From Planctomycetota bacterium (GTDB lineage: Bacteria; Planctomycetota; Phycisphaerae; Phycisphaerales; UBA1924): a stretch of 64,000 nucleotides of DNA. Where the stretch lies: positions 3,580,796 to 3,644,795 of the forward strand of contig CP053450.1 of assembly GCA_013285505.1 (NCBI GenBank), in the 5' to 3' direction. A program made the position numbers and the translations under genes. The first letter of the stretch is position 1. Each line of letters starts with the position of its first letter. Positions 37,195 to 46,381 of the stretch are shown piece by piece. The notes under the pieces are model-generated. The model saw only the letters and a program-made list of their open reading frames with translations, was not told the origin of the DNA and did not search any database.

Positions 37195-37457
37195 CACCAA
37201 GATCGGCTTTGCGATCTTGGTGCCTGCGGGGAGGACGCCGGATCAAGGAAGATGGGTGCTGGCGGAGGCACCAAGGAGCGGCCCAAAGCCGCCGCACCTT
37301 GGTGGCACGGGTCGGGGGCCTCGGGGATGTTGATGCCACCTGCCACCTTGCCCAGACGCGGCAGGTGGCACCGCCGACGCCCCTGTGCCACGGGTGGCTT
37401 TGCACCCGTGTTGCCCGTCCGCGCGCCGCCGCACGGGTGCAAAGCCACCCGTGGCAC
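37195..37457. repeat. Cluster of four inverted repeats in a 675-base gene-free gap
   Basis: Four perfect hairpin-forming pairs follow one another: 37195-37205/37212-37222 (CACCAAGATCG), 37269-37276/37297-37304 (CACCAAGG), 37334-37344/37360-37370 (TGCCACCTGCC) and the largest, 37385-37410/37432-37457, where 26 of 26 bases pair. All share a GTGCCAC or CACCAAG edge. I see no gene in 37009-37683. Probably REP-like mobile intergenic elements. Confidence 0.8.
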
Positions 37458-37546
37458 CAAGCCCTCCTCCGCCTCCCCCCCGAACCCGCGCCTTCCGCCA
37501 CGCCGCCGAAGCCCACGCTGGCGCGTTGGGCCTCCTTCCTTGGCGT

Positions 37547-37574
37547 CCTCTGCGTTTCCTCTGCGGCCTCTGCG
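37547..37574. repeat. Tandem CCTCTGCG repeats
   Basis: Three copies of CCTCTGCG within 28 bases, in a pattern like the widespread intergenic 'cctctgcgttc' elements of planctomycete and verrucomicrobial genomes. Confidence 0.5.
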
Positions 37575-37619
37575 TTCTGCCTCCCCTCCGGGGGCAGCAC
37601 GACACCAGCGCAACAACAA

Positions 37620-37641
37620 GGCCCGGGCGTGTGCCCGGGCC
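37620..37641 (-). terminator. Terminator hairpin of the DUF3467 gene
   Basis: GGCCCGGGC-GTGT-GCCCGGGCC: 9-bp perfect stem, followed on the minus strand by TTGTTGTTG. Confidence 0.65.
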
Positions 37642-37683
37642 CTGTTCATATTCGAGTCTGATGGATCAGGATGCCGCGGCGCG

Positions 37684-38010
37684 TCAGTCGGCCAGCTTGG
37701 GGGCCTGGGCGTCGCCCGGGGCCGGGGCCTGCTGGATCTTGATCTCGCCGTTGCGCTCCTCGTACTGGCGGATGACCTGCCCGAGGCTGATGGCCAGGCG
37801 CTTGGCGGCCGGCCAGTTCATGATGACGCGCGAGCCGACCGAGAACAGCAGCGCCGGCTCGTTGTTCTGGCCCTGCACCGGCAGGTTCATGCCGAAGTCG
37901 AGCACGACCTCGTCGTGGGTGGACGACGTGCGGATCGTGTTGGCGTAGGTGCTGGTCATCTTCGTTTCGTCGATGCGGAGCTGGATCTGACGGGATTCCT
38001 GGTCGGCCAT
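37684..38010 (-). CDS. DUF3467 protein
   Basis: A 108-residue protein: IQLRIDETKMTSTYANTIR, EVVLDFGMNLP and PAAKRLAISLGQVIRQYEE are the DUF3467 core. The family is small, cytoplasmic and without known function. The C-terminus is a Pro/Ala-rich tail. A weak AGAAAGG precedes the ATG. The 236-base gap to the sulfotransferase holds no visible gene. Confidence 0.85.
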   Translation of the reverse strand: MADQESRQIQLRIDETKMTSTYANTIRTSSTHDEVVLDFGMNLPVQGQNNEPALLFSVGSRVIMNWPAAKRLAISLGQVIRQYEERNGEIKIQQAPAPGDAQAPKLAD

Positions 38011-38246
38011 GGTGCTGGTGCCTTTCTCTGTCGCGTGAATCGCGTGCGCTGTGGAGCGCGGGTTATGGAAGTCTGGTTGTCGTTTGGGCCGCGCCCCGTG
38101 TGGCGTGTGCGGCGATCACCGGCCGGAGGGGATCCGACCGCGCCTCTGACGGTAGCGCGTCCGAGGGCGTGCTTCGACCTGCTTTCCGTCGGGGAGGGAC
38201 GCCCGGTTCCGCCGGCTGCGGGCCGGAATCCGTCCCGCAAGGGCGG

Positions 38247-39071
38247 TCAGGCGGTCGGATAGCCGGCCCGCTCGCGGGGCCATCCCGCGGCGGCGAAGAC
38301 CTCCCGCATCAGCGGGTCGGCCAGGTACGCCGCGACGATCCGCTCGGGCACCGCCCACGCCCGCTCGCTCCGCACCGCGTCCGGCGCGTCGCCGGGCTGG
38401 GCACCGCCGGTGGACTTGGACGAGTGGTGGTAGTTCCCGGCGGCATAGGCGATCGCGGCCTCGATCCGCGCGGGGGTCGGCTCCTCGCCCCACGCGGTCA
38501 GCAACCGCCCGAAGTACGCCGCGGGATCGCGACGGAAGTCCTCGTAGACCAGCCGGTTGGGATCGGCCAGCCACCGCTCGCCGATCGCCGAGAAGTAGCC
38601 GAGCATGTCGCCGCCGCCGGTCGCCTCGTCCCAGCCGCGGACAAAGAGGCTGTTAAGCGCGAAGATTGGATTACGAAGCAGGACGACCGTGCGGTGGTCC
38701 GGGCGGGCGGCCAGCCCGGCGGTTGGCCCGGCGGCCCAGTGGGCCGCGACATCCTCCGGCCCGATCGAGGCGTGCGGGTGCTTGCTGATCACGCCCGGCG
38801 CCGGCGGCTCGTGCCCGGCCGCGACCTCGGCAAACACGGTGTCTGCGAGCCCCGCGATCTCTGGCGTGAGCTTCTCGCCCGATGCCTTGAACGCCTCGAG
38901 CAGCGTGACGTGCGAACGGGGGTAGTGGTACGGCGGCCCGGTGCGGTCCCACGGGCCGAAGACCTCGTCGGCGACGGGCCAGCCGAGCGCCGCGCCCGCG
39001 GCATAGACCGTGATCGACGAGCCGCTGCGGATCGGTGAGAAGAGCCAGCAGACTCGGGGGCGTGGCGTCAT
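38247..39071 (-). CDS. Sulfotransferase-family protein
   Basis: A 274-residue P-loop sulfotransferase-like protein. SPIRSGSSITVYAAG near the N-terminus stands for the 5'-phosphosulfate-binding loop of PAPS enzymes, and TVVLLRNPIFALNSLF stands for the 3'-phosphate motif. The acceptor is unknown. The ATG at 39071 lies 6 bases after TACCGT, so it looks leaderless. It is divergent from the choice-of-anchor I gene, and the two -10 elements are only 17 bases apart. Confidence 0.8.
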   Translation of the reverse strand: MTPRPRVCWLFSPIRSGSSITVYAAGAALGWPVADEVFGPWDRTGPPYHYPRSHVTLLEAFKASGEKLTPEIAGLADTVFAEVAAGHEPPAPGVISKHPHASIGPEDVAAHWAAGPTAGLAARPDHRTVVLLRNPIFALNSLFVRGWDEATGGGDMLGYFSAIGERWLADPNRLVYEDFRRDPAAYFGRLLTAWGEEPTPARIEAAIAYAAGNYHHSSKSTGGAQPGDAPDAVRSERAWAVPERIVAAYLADPLMREVFAAAGWPRERAGYPTA

Positions 39072-39077
39072 GCCGGG

Positions 39078-39083
39078 ACGGTA
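39078..39083 (-). promoter_or_regulatory. -10 element of the sulfotransferase gene (leaderless type)
   Basis: TACCGT on the minus strand ends 6 bases before the ATG. Confidence 0.45.
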
Positions 39084-39100
39084 GGCGACCGACGCGGGTC

Positions 39101-39106
39101 TACACT
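39101..39106 (+). promoter_or_regulatory. -10 element of the choice-of-anchor I gene (leaderless type)
   Basis: TACACT ends 6 bases before the ATG at 39113. Confidence 0.45.
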
Positions 39107-39112
39107 CGGCGC

Positions 39113-40746
39113 ATGAGCCGCAGAGCACCGAAACAGGCCGCCGCGATGGCGAGCGGTGAACTTTCAGAACGTCGTGCGGTTGGCCGCGGTGAGCGCAGCC
39201 GCGCTGGCGAACGCGGCCCCCGCCCAGCCAAGCCTTAAGCACGTCGCCACGACCATCGCCACCTCCGGCGGCGCCGAGATCCTCACCTTCGAGCCCGACT
39301 CCGGCACGCTCTACGCCACGCACGCCGGGGGCCTCGATCTCTACCGGTTCGACGCCGGCACCCTCACACCCGCCGGCTCGATCGACCTGCACGGCGCGGT
39401 GCCCGCGCTCGCCGACGTTTCCAGCGTCGCGATCGATCCGTCCGGTCGCGGGTTCGGCGTTGCCGCGGCCATCCCGGAGCACAGCGACACCACGCCGGGC
39501 ACCCTGATCATCTTTGAGACCGCGACCGGCTCGGTGGTCGCGCAGGTCCGCGTGGGCTTTCACCCGGACATGGTGACCTTCACACCCGACGGCCGCGCGG
39601 TGCTGGTCGCCAACGAGGGCGAGCCGGGCGAGGAGGCCGACCCCGCGGGGGGGATCACCGTTGTTGATCTCGGCGGGGTTTTGACCCTCGACGATGTGCG
39701 CACTCGGCGATACCGACGCCGCGACGTACGACCTGTCGCCGAGCAATCTCGCCGCGGGCGTCACGCTCGACGGCCTGCGCATCGGCCCGGCCAACCGCGA
39801 CACGCCCTGGCTCGACCTGGAGCCGGAGTACATCGCCCCCGACAACGGGGGCGCGTGGGTGAGCCTGCAGGAAAACAACGCGCTCGCCCGGTTCGACCTC
39901 GCCGGCCGCACGTGGACGGCCGTGCACAGCCTCGGCGTGCACATCCAGACCATCGACGCCTCCGACGCCGACGGGCAAGCCCGGATCGACGACGAGGTCG
40001 CCGGCATGCCGATGCCGGACGCGATCGCCAGCTACGTGGTGGACGGCGCCCGCTACATCGTGACCGCCAACGAGGGCGATGTCCGAGCCGACGACCGCGT
40101 CCGGCTCGGCGACGCGAGGCTCGACCCGGCGGTGGTGTCGATCCTGGACCTGCTCTACCCCGACCTCGCCGGCGGCGTCCGCGACGACGCGGCGCTCGGC
40201 CGTCTCGAGATCTCCTCGATCGACGGCGACCGCGACGGCGACGGTGACATCGACGTGCCGACCATGTTCGGAACGCGCTCGATGAGCATCTTCGACGAGC
40301 AGGGGCGGGCGGTCAGCGACTCCGGTGTCTTCCTCCGGAGTGTCACCGCGCTCCTGTTCCCCGATCGCTTCAACAGCAACGGGGACCCCGCGACGTTCGA
40401 CACCCGCTCGGACGACCGGGGCCTCGAGCCCGAGGGCCTCGCGCTCGCCACAATCGACGGCCGGGTCTACGCGTTTCTCGGGCTCGAACGCACCAGCGGC
40501 GTGGCGATGTTCGACATCACCGACCCGCGCGCCGTGGGGTCGCCGACCGAGATCGGCCTGCCGATCTACATCAACACCGCGGCATACTCCGACGCCCCCG
40601 GCGGCGGCGTGGGCCCGGAAGGGCTGTGCGTGGTGCAGAGCCGCGGCGAGCACTACGTGCTCGTCGCCTGCGAGGTCTCCGCCACCATCGAGGTGCTGCA
40701 GGTGGTGCGCGATGCCCCGACAGCCGACCCGCCCGCAAGCAACTAG
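39113..40746 (+). CDS. Secreted choice-of-anchor I protein, phytase/propeller-like (one or two frameshifts)
   Basis: A beta-propeller protein of the choice-of-anchor I family, often labelled alkaline-phosphatase-like. Motifs: FTPDGRAVLVANEGEPGEE, IVTANEGDVRADD, FGTRSMSIFDEQG and NSNGDPATFDTRSDDRGLEP. A frame change near 39690 joins TLDDVRT to GDTDAATYDLSP. The start is unsettled. GTG 39156 is in frame and gives a signal peptide (NVVRLAAVSAAALANAAPAQ). The ATG at 39113, 6 bases past TACACT, is in another frame and would need one more shift near 39155; I favour the latter. The stop overlaps the convergent prepilin-like gene by 4 bases. Confidence 0.75.
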
Positions 40747-41673
40747 CGGGCGAAGTATTCCGGAAGGCTCTTGCCCTTGTAGGTGAAGCTCCGCTTGCCG
40801 TACCCCGCGGCCTCGAGCAAATCGAGGTACGCCGGGTCATCGCCGGAGAAGCCGTCGGCGCTCTCCATGTACGCCTCAACAAGCCCCGCCGAATTCACCC
40901 ACCGGGCGCTGCCGTCGCACATCGCGGCGTTGACCCCGTCCCTGCCGTGGTTGTTCCACGCGTCGGGATAGTTGTTCACGCCGTCGGTCCGGCCGAAGCC
41001 GAGGCTGTCGCCCGGCGGCTGCACGTCGTCGTTGTCGTTGTCGATCACAATGATCGTGCGGTCGGGATAGCGCACGCTGATCTGCGTCTTGAGCACGCCG
41101 TCGGGATAATCGTCGAGGATCTCGATCCCGCCGCCGGGTGTGTAGTTCCACCCGAGCTGCCCGCCGATCGTCCCGCGCTCGCGCCCGTAGATCACGGTGC
41201 CGTCGGGATATTTCCCGTCGCTAAACCACGCGAACGTCTCGTAGCTGTGGCCCCCACCGTCGTCGTCGCGATCTTTGGCCGCGACGAAGGTGTCGATCAG
41301 GAAGTCACGCCCATAAAGCAGCGGCACGTCGCCGAGCACGGGGTGGTCGCTGAGCATCTCGTTCTCGCGGATGATGTTGCTGGTCGCGGGGCACAGCGCG
41401 ACCTCGTAGCTGCTGATGTAGTCGGGGAACAGCCAGCCGACGTTGTCCTCGAAGGTGAAGATCGCCGGCAGGAACACCTCACGCTTCGTCTCGTTGCTGT
41501 AACTCTGGCACGCCTGCCCGAGCTGCCGCGTGTTCGAGAGGCACGCGGCTCCGCCGGCCCGCCGCCCGGGCCTTGCCCAGCGCCGGCAGCAGGATGCCGA
41601 TCAAGAGCGCGATGATCGCGATGACCACCAGCAGTTCGATAAGTGTGAACGCGCGGACGCGTCTGGAGAGCAT
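40743..41673 (-). CDS. Type II secretion/prepilin-like protein (one frameshift)
   Basis: The N-terminus is a prepilin leader, [19 protein letters not shown], which is cleaved and methylated at Phe, followed by a single helix. The frame changes near 41550: [13 protein letters not shown] is followed by [16 protein letters not shown] in another frame. The C-terminal domain has [19 protein letters not shown], typical of the secreted planctomycete pseudopilin-like (DUF1559-like) proteins found in many copies per genome. The role may be in a surface structure or secretion. The ATG is 6 bases after TAGGCT. Confidence 0.8.
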
Positions 41674-41679
41674 CGGGCC

Positions 41680-41685
41680 AGCCTA
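41680..41685 (-). promoter_or_regulatory. -10 element of the prepilin-like gene (leaderless type)
   Basis: TAGGCT on the minus strand ends 6 bases before the ATG. Confidence 0.4.
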
Positions 41686-41846
41686 CCACATCCCGGCCGC
41701 GGGCTCCAAGGTTCACCCCGAGACGGCGTCCCCCGCGGACACTGATCCGCGGCATGGGCCTTGGGGAGAGCCCACTGATCCGATACCATGCCTCCTCGGC
41801 CCGCTGTCAGCGGCTCGCCGCGACAACGCCCCGAAGGAGACGACCC

Positions 41847-43571
41847 ATGCCGACCACACGCCGCACATCAACTCTCGCCCGCGCGCTGGTCGCCGCCGGC
41901 GGCCTCTCGGTCGCAGCACCTCAGACCTCGCTCGCCCAGGCCGACAACGATGTGCTCTTCAGCCTCGACGGCATGCGGCTTCGGTGCGAGCTCTTCGGCG
42001 AGTGCTTCCCCGACCAGTCGCGCAACAGCGCCGACAACCCGCTCCCCCCCGGCACGCCCCAGACCATCCTGCCCAGCAGCGGCTACCGCTACACGCTCGA
42101 CGGCACCGTCCGCTCGTCCGGCCTCATCGGCGGCATCATCCCCGACGGCTCGAGCCTCGGCGAGATGATGGACATCCTGCAGGCCGGGCAGTCGCGCATG
42201 CTCACCGGCTACATGCGCAACCCCACCGGCGGCTTGCCCGACGCCAAGAACACCGTCTGGCTGCAGACCTTCGCCGACGAGATCATCGGCATCGAACTGG
42301 CCATCACCCTCGAGACCTCCATCTCCGACCAGGGCGTCGGGCTCTTCGAGATCCGCGACATCGACATCGGCCTGGGCATCCTGTTCGGCGAGATCCGTGT
42401 CGAGAACGGCACGTGCCTGATCGAGACGTGGGAGCCCTCTCCCCGCCAGCAGACCGAGTGGCACTTCGACAGCGCCCTGACCAGCGTCCCCAACTCCGGG
42501 CCGGCGCGGCTCGACTATCTCGACAACCCCGCCTTCGGCACCGTCCTCGGCGGCATCGGTTCCGAGGACACACCAAACCCCAACGCCCCCACCGGCGTCA
42601 CCGAGGCGCAGTCCTCCTTCACCACCACCGCCTCGCTCGGCATCCCCGGCCCCGGCGGTGAAGACGCCGACGTCTACGTCACAAGCCCGGCACGCAACCT
42701 CGCCGACCCGGACCCCGACCTCTACCGCGGCATCGGGCTCGCGCTGTTCCCGGCCAGCAAACCCGCATTCCCCGGCGGCTTCCTCGGCCAGTGGACGCTC
42801 ATCTACGACCTCTACATCCCGTCAGAAAGCTGGAACACCGAGTGGCCCCTCGCCCTCGTCCACGGGTCGCACAACAACGACGGCCGCGCCGACTGCCTCA
42901 TCCGCAACCCCGGCAACGGCAACGGTGCGATCGGCTACATCGCCGAGCCCGGCGACTATCTCGAATCCAACGCCATCGGCCCCGACCGCTGGATGCGCCT
43001 CGCCCTGGTCAGCAACTTCATGCAGACCAACGAGACCGCGATCTACGTTGACGGCCAGCTCGTCGGCGTGACCAACTCCGACTGGCACTACAACTCCGTC
43101 GATCCCACCGCGCCCGTGTTCGGCGACGGCGAGCCCGTCGAGAGCGCCGACTGGCTGGCCTGGGGCGAGTTCCCCTCGCCGTGGGCGTTCAGCTCGGGCA
43201 ACTACCCCGACTCGATCGGCCCCTCGCCGCTGGCCTCCACGCTCGGGCTCTTCTGCGACCTCGGCGACGCCGACCTCGGCCCCGGAGGCCGCTCGGAGGT
43301 CGCCTACCTCGCCAATCTCTACTTCGCCGACGACATGCTCACCCCCGCCGAGATCGCCGCCCTCGGCGGTGCCGACGCCGATGGCATCGTCTTCACCACC
43401 GCCCCCTGCCCGCCCGATTTCAACGGCGAGGGCAACGTCAACACCCAGGACTTCATCGCCTTCCTCAACGAGTGGGTCGCCCAGGGCTCCCGCGCCGACT
43501 GGAACGGCGACGGCACCGTCAACACCCAGGACTTTATCGCGTTTCTGAACGAGTGGGTCGCGGGTTGCTGA
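41847..43571 (+). CDS. Secreted LamG-like protein with GC-type dockerin
   Basis: Signal peptide (LARALVAAGGLSVAAPQTSLA), then a 250-residue N-terminal region (VLFSLDGMRLRCELFGECF). A concanavalin/LamG-like domain follows: WTLIYDLYIPSESWNTEWP, PDRWMRLALVSNFMQ, ETAIYVDGQLVGV and VAYLANLYFADDMLTPAEI. The C-terminus has DFNGEGNVNTQDFIAFLNEW and DWNGDGTVNTQDFIAFLNEW, ending AGC. It is 574 residues. LamG folds often bind sugars. AAGGAG lies 7 bases before the ATG, and TACCAT at about 41785 may be the -10, giving a normal leader. Confidence 0.83.
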   Translation: MPTTRRTSTLARALVAAGGLSVAAPQTSLAQADNDVLFSLDGMRLRCELFGECFPDQSRNSADNPLPPGTPQTILPSSGYRYTLDGTVRSSGLIGGIIPDGSSLGEMMDILQAGQSRMLTGYMRNPTGGLPDAKNTVWLQTFADEIIGIELAITLETSISDQGVGLFEIRDIDIGLGILFGEIRVENGTCLIETWEPSPRQQTEWHFDSALTSVPNSGPARLDYLDNPAFGTVLGGIGSEDTPNPNAPTGVTEAQSSFTTTASLGIPGPGGEDADVYVTSPARNLADPDPDLYRGIGLALFPASKPAFPGGFLGQWTLIYDLYIPSESWNTEWPLALVHGSHNNDGRADCLIRNPGNGNGAIGYIAEPGDYLESNAIGPDRWMRLALVSNFMQTNETAIYVDGQLVGVTNSDWHYNSVDPTAPVFGDGEPVESADWLAWGEFPSPWAFSSGNYPDSIGPSPLASTLGLFCDLGDADLGPGGRSEVAYLANLYFADDMLTPAEIAALGGADADGIVFTTAPCPPDFNGEGNVNTQDFIAFLNEWVAQGSRADWNGDGTVNTQDFIAFLNEWVAGC

Positions 43572-43804
43572 CCCGCGCCGCGATGCGCATCCAGTGCTTT
43601 CCTGCGGTTGTGCATAGCCGGTTCGCCCACTGCTAGGAGAATCGCGGCATGTCTATGTAAGAACGCCGGCAACCATGCGTCTGGCGTGGACTGTCCGGTT
43701 GCTTCTACACGCGATGCCCTGTACATTGGCCGATGCCCAATTCGCGCCGTCGAGGCGCGTGAGCCGGCGGACGAGAGAAAGTTCCTGGATTTTGGAGGTG
43801 TCGT

Positions 43805-45043
43805 GTGAAGAAAGTAAACTCGTGGCTTGCATTGTCCCTTATGGCCGCCGCGTCGGCCCCGGCGTGTGCGCAGCTCTTTGGCCCGGGTGACCCGATCCTG
43901 GCGGTCGATCCAGACACCGGCGTGGAGAGCGATTACCCCGACGGCGAGGCCCCGGTCTTCGCGCTGGACCAGGACTCCTTCACCAAGTACTTGAACTTCG
44001 GTCAGGAGGGCACCGGGCTGATCGTCACTCCCGCCTACGGCGCCTCGATCATCCGCAGCTTCAACATGACCACGGCCAACGACGCGCCCGAGCGCGACCC
44101 GGCTACGTGGGAGATCTACGGCACCAACGACCCCATCACCAGCGCCGACAACAGCGGCGGCGACGAGGAGAGCTGGACGCTCATCGCTTCCGGCGACGCC
44201 GACCTTCCCGAGGACCGCTTCCTCTGGGGGCCGTTCTACGACTTCGCCAACGGCACGGCGTACACCTCCTACAAGATCGTGTTCCCAACCGTGCGCGATC
44301 TCTCCGCCAACTCGATGCAGATCGGCGACCTCTCGCTGTTCACAGGCACCGGCGGCGGGGGCGATCAGATCCTCGACGATGTTGACGCGGTCATCGCGGT
44401 CGGCACCTTCGGCTCGCTCAGCCGCTACCCCGGCGCCGAGGGTCCCACCAACGCCATCGACGGCGACAACTTCAACAAATACCTCAACTTCGGACGCGAG
44501 AACTCCGGCTTTATCGTCAGCCGCGCAGACGACACCGCCGTCGTGGTCGGACAGCTCACGATGGTCACCGCAAACGACTTCTCCGAGCGCGACCCCACCA
44601 CGTGGGAGCTCTACGGCACCAACGACGCGATCGTCAGCGAGGACAACAGCACCGGCGAGGCCGAGAACTGGACCCTCGTCGACTCCGGCTCGATCGATCT
44701 TCCCGAAGACCGCAACACCGCCGGCCCGACCGTCCCGGTCAACAACTCCACCGCCTACACCTCCTACAAACTGCTCATCCCGAGCATCAAGGTCTCCGGC
44801 GGCTTCCCCGGCGACGCGGTGCAGTACTCCGAGGTCATCTTCGAGGAAGGCAGCAACGACTGCTACGCCGACTGCAACGGCGACACGTTCGTGGACACAC
44901 GCGACTTCCTGTGCTTCCTCAACAAGTGGACCGAGGCCACCGGCTCGGGCATCTACGACCCCGAGGCCGACTGCAACGACGACAACACCAACAACACCCA
45001 GGACGTCATCTGCTTCCTGAACCTCTGGACCGGCGGCTGCTGA
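43805..45043 (+). CDS. Secreted discoidin-like protein with GC-type dockerin
   Basis: Signal peptide (SWLALSLMAAASAPACAQ), then two repeats of about 150 residues. Each has SFTKYLNFG or NFNKYLNFG, followed by ATWEIYGTNDPI or TTWELYGTNDAI and AYTSYKI or AYTSYKL, as in F5/8-type (discoidin) sugar-binding folds. The C-terminus has two Cys-rich dockerin-like repeats (DCNGDTFVDTRDFLCFLNKW, DCNDDNTNNTQDVICFLNLW) ending GGC. It is 412 residues. A GTG start is used, with TTGGAGG 5 bases before it. The 233-base gap upstream holds no clear gene. Confidence 0.82.
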   Translation: MKKVNSWLALSLMAAASAPACAQLFGPGDPILAVDPDTGVESDYPDGEAPVFALDQDSFTKYLNFGQEGTGLIVTPAYGASIIRSFNMTTANDAPERDPATWEIYGTNDPITSADNSGGDEESWTLIASGDADLPEDRFLWGPFYDFANGTAYTSYKIVFPTVRDLSANSMQIGDLSLFTGTGGGGDQILDDVDAVIAVGTFGSLSRYPGAEGPTNAIDGDNFNKYLNFGRENSGFIVSRADDTAVVVGQLTMVTANDFSERDPTTWELYGTNDAIVSEDNSTGEAENWTLVDSGSIDLPEDRNTAGPTVPVNNSTAYTSYKLLIPSIKVSGGFPGDAVQYSEVIFEEGSNDCYADCNGDTFVDTRDFLCFLNKWTEATGSGIYDPEADCNDDNTNNTQDVICFLNLWTGGC

Positions 45044-45066
45044 ACCGCTCCACTCCGTGCGCTCTC

Positions 45067-45092
45067 GCGGCCCCGGCCTGTGCCGGGGCCGC
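45067..45092 (+). terminator. Terminator hairpin after the discoidin-like gene
   Basis: GCGGCCCCGGC-CTGT-GCCGGGGCCGC: perfect 11-bp stem and 4-base loop, 23 bases after the stop, followed by GTCTCT. Confidence 0.7.
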
Positions 45093-45127
45093 GTCTCTGC
45101 GCCCGCACTCGCGGGGGCCCGGCCCCC

Positions 45128-45133
45128 TACAGT
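45128..45133 (+). promoter_or_regulatory. -10 element of the FAD oxidoreductase gene (leaderless type)
   Basis: TACAGT ends 6 bases before the GTG at 45140. Confidence 0.45.
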
Positions 45134-45139
45134 CCGGCC

Positions 45140-46373
45140 GTGCCGATCCCTCTCGACTGTCTCATCCTGGGCGGCGGAATCGCGGGGCTCTGGACCCTGC
45201 GCACGCTCGTAGACGCGGGCGTCAACGCCGCCCTCGTCGAGCACGACGCGCTCGGGCACGGCCAGACCATCGCCAGCCAGGGCATTCTCCACGCCGGGAC
45301 CAAGTACGCGCTCTCCGGAGACGCCTCCCGAGCGAGCAAGTCCGCGGCCGATGCGGCCGCGATCTGGCGCGACTGCCTGGCCGGAACCGGCCCGATCGAC
45401 CTCCGCAACGCCGGCGTGCTCTCACCCAACACCTGCATGTTCACCACGCCCGGAATCGGCTCCCGCCTGGCCGGGCTCGCAGCATCCAAAGCGCTGACCA
45501 GCGGCCCTCAGAAACTCACCCGCGCCGAATACCCACCGGCATTCGCCGGCGCACCGGCGGGCGTCAGCGTCTACCAGCTCGACGAGCCGGTGATGGACCT
45601 GCCGGCACTGCTGGAGACACTCGCCGGCCCGGTCCGCGACCGTCTGCTGCGCGCGCGCACAGTGCAACTCCGCTGGCAGAACAACAAAGACCAGCCCGCT
45701 GAAACCAGCCCCGGCCCGCAGCACGGCGTGGCGGCACACCTCACCACGGACGCCGGAGAGTTCAGCATCACCCCCCGTGCGATCGTCTGCACCGCCGGTG
45801 CCGGCAACGAGAATCTCCTCGCCCAGCTCGGCCTCGACAGCGAGATCCGCATGCAGCGTCGCCCGCTCCACATGGTGCTCGCCCGGGGCCCGCTCCCCCA
45901 CCTCTACGCCCACTGCGTCGGCCTCTCCGACAAACCCCGCGCCACGATTACCTCCGCCACCGACGCCGCGGGACGCACCGTCTGGTACATCGGCGGCACG
46001 CTCGCCGAGACAGGAATCGATCGCGCCCCCGCCGAGCAGATCGCGTCGGCCAAGCGTGAACTCGCCGAGATCGTGCCGTGGATCTCGCTTGACGGCGTCG
46101 AGTTCGCCACACTCCGGGTTGACCGGGCCGAGGGATTCGACGAATCGGGGCGGCGGCCGGACACCCCGGTCGTGCGCGCACGGGCCGGTCATCGCCTGCT
46201 GGCCGACGAAACTCGTCCTCGCCCCGCTCGCGGCGGCCGAGGTCGCCGAACTCGTCGGCCGCTCGCCCGTATCTCCCGCACCGCCCGCCTCCGTCCACGA
46301 CCCGCTTCACACCCAACCCCGCCCCGAGCCCGCAACACCGATCTGGGACCGCGACGGCATTTCCTGGAGCTGA
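45140..46373 (+). CDS. FAD-dependent oxidoreductase, DAO family (one frameshift)
   Basis: The N-terminal dinucleotide site is ILGGGIAGLWTLRTL, then EHDALGHGQTIASQGILHAG. Both are usual in the DAO family (glycine oxidase or 2-hydroxyglutarate oxidase relatives). The substrate is unknown. The frame changes near 46180: RRPDTPVVRA is followed by HGPVIACWPTKLVLAPLAA in another frame, with the stop at 46373. The GTG start follows from the TACAGT hexamer 6 bases before it. The aldo/keto reductase gene starts 8 bases later, so both are probably one transcript. Confidence 0.82.
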
Positions 46374-46381
46374 CCGCCACC

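Noticed and set aside
37009-37683. A CRISPR array in the repeat-rich gap
   Set aside because: The repeats are inverted and unlike each other in length and sequence. There are no regular spacers and no cas genes.
43732-43761. A possible 9-codon leader peptide (ATG after TACATT) before the discoidin-like gene
   Set aside because: The spacing is only 4 bases and there is no stem-loop typical of attenuation. Too short to separate from chance.
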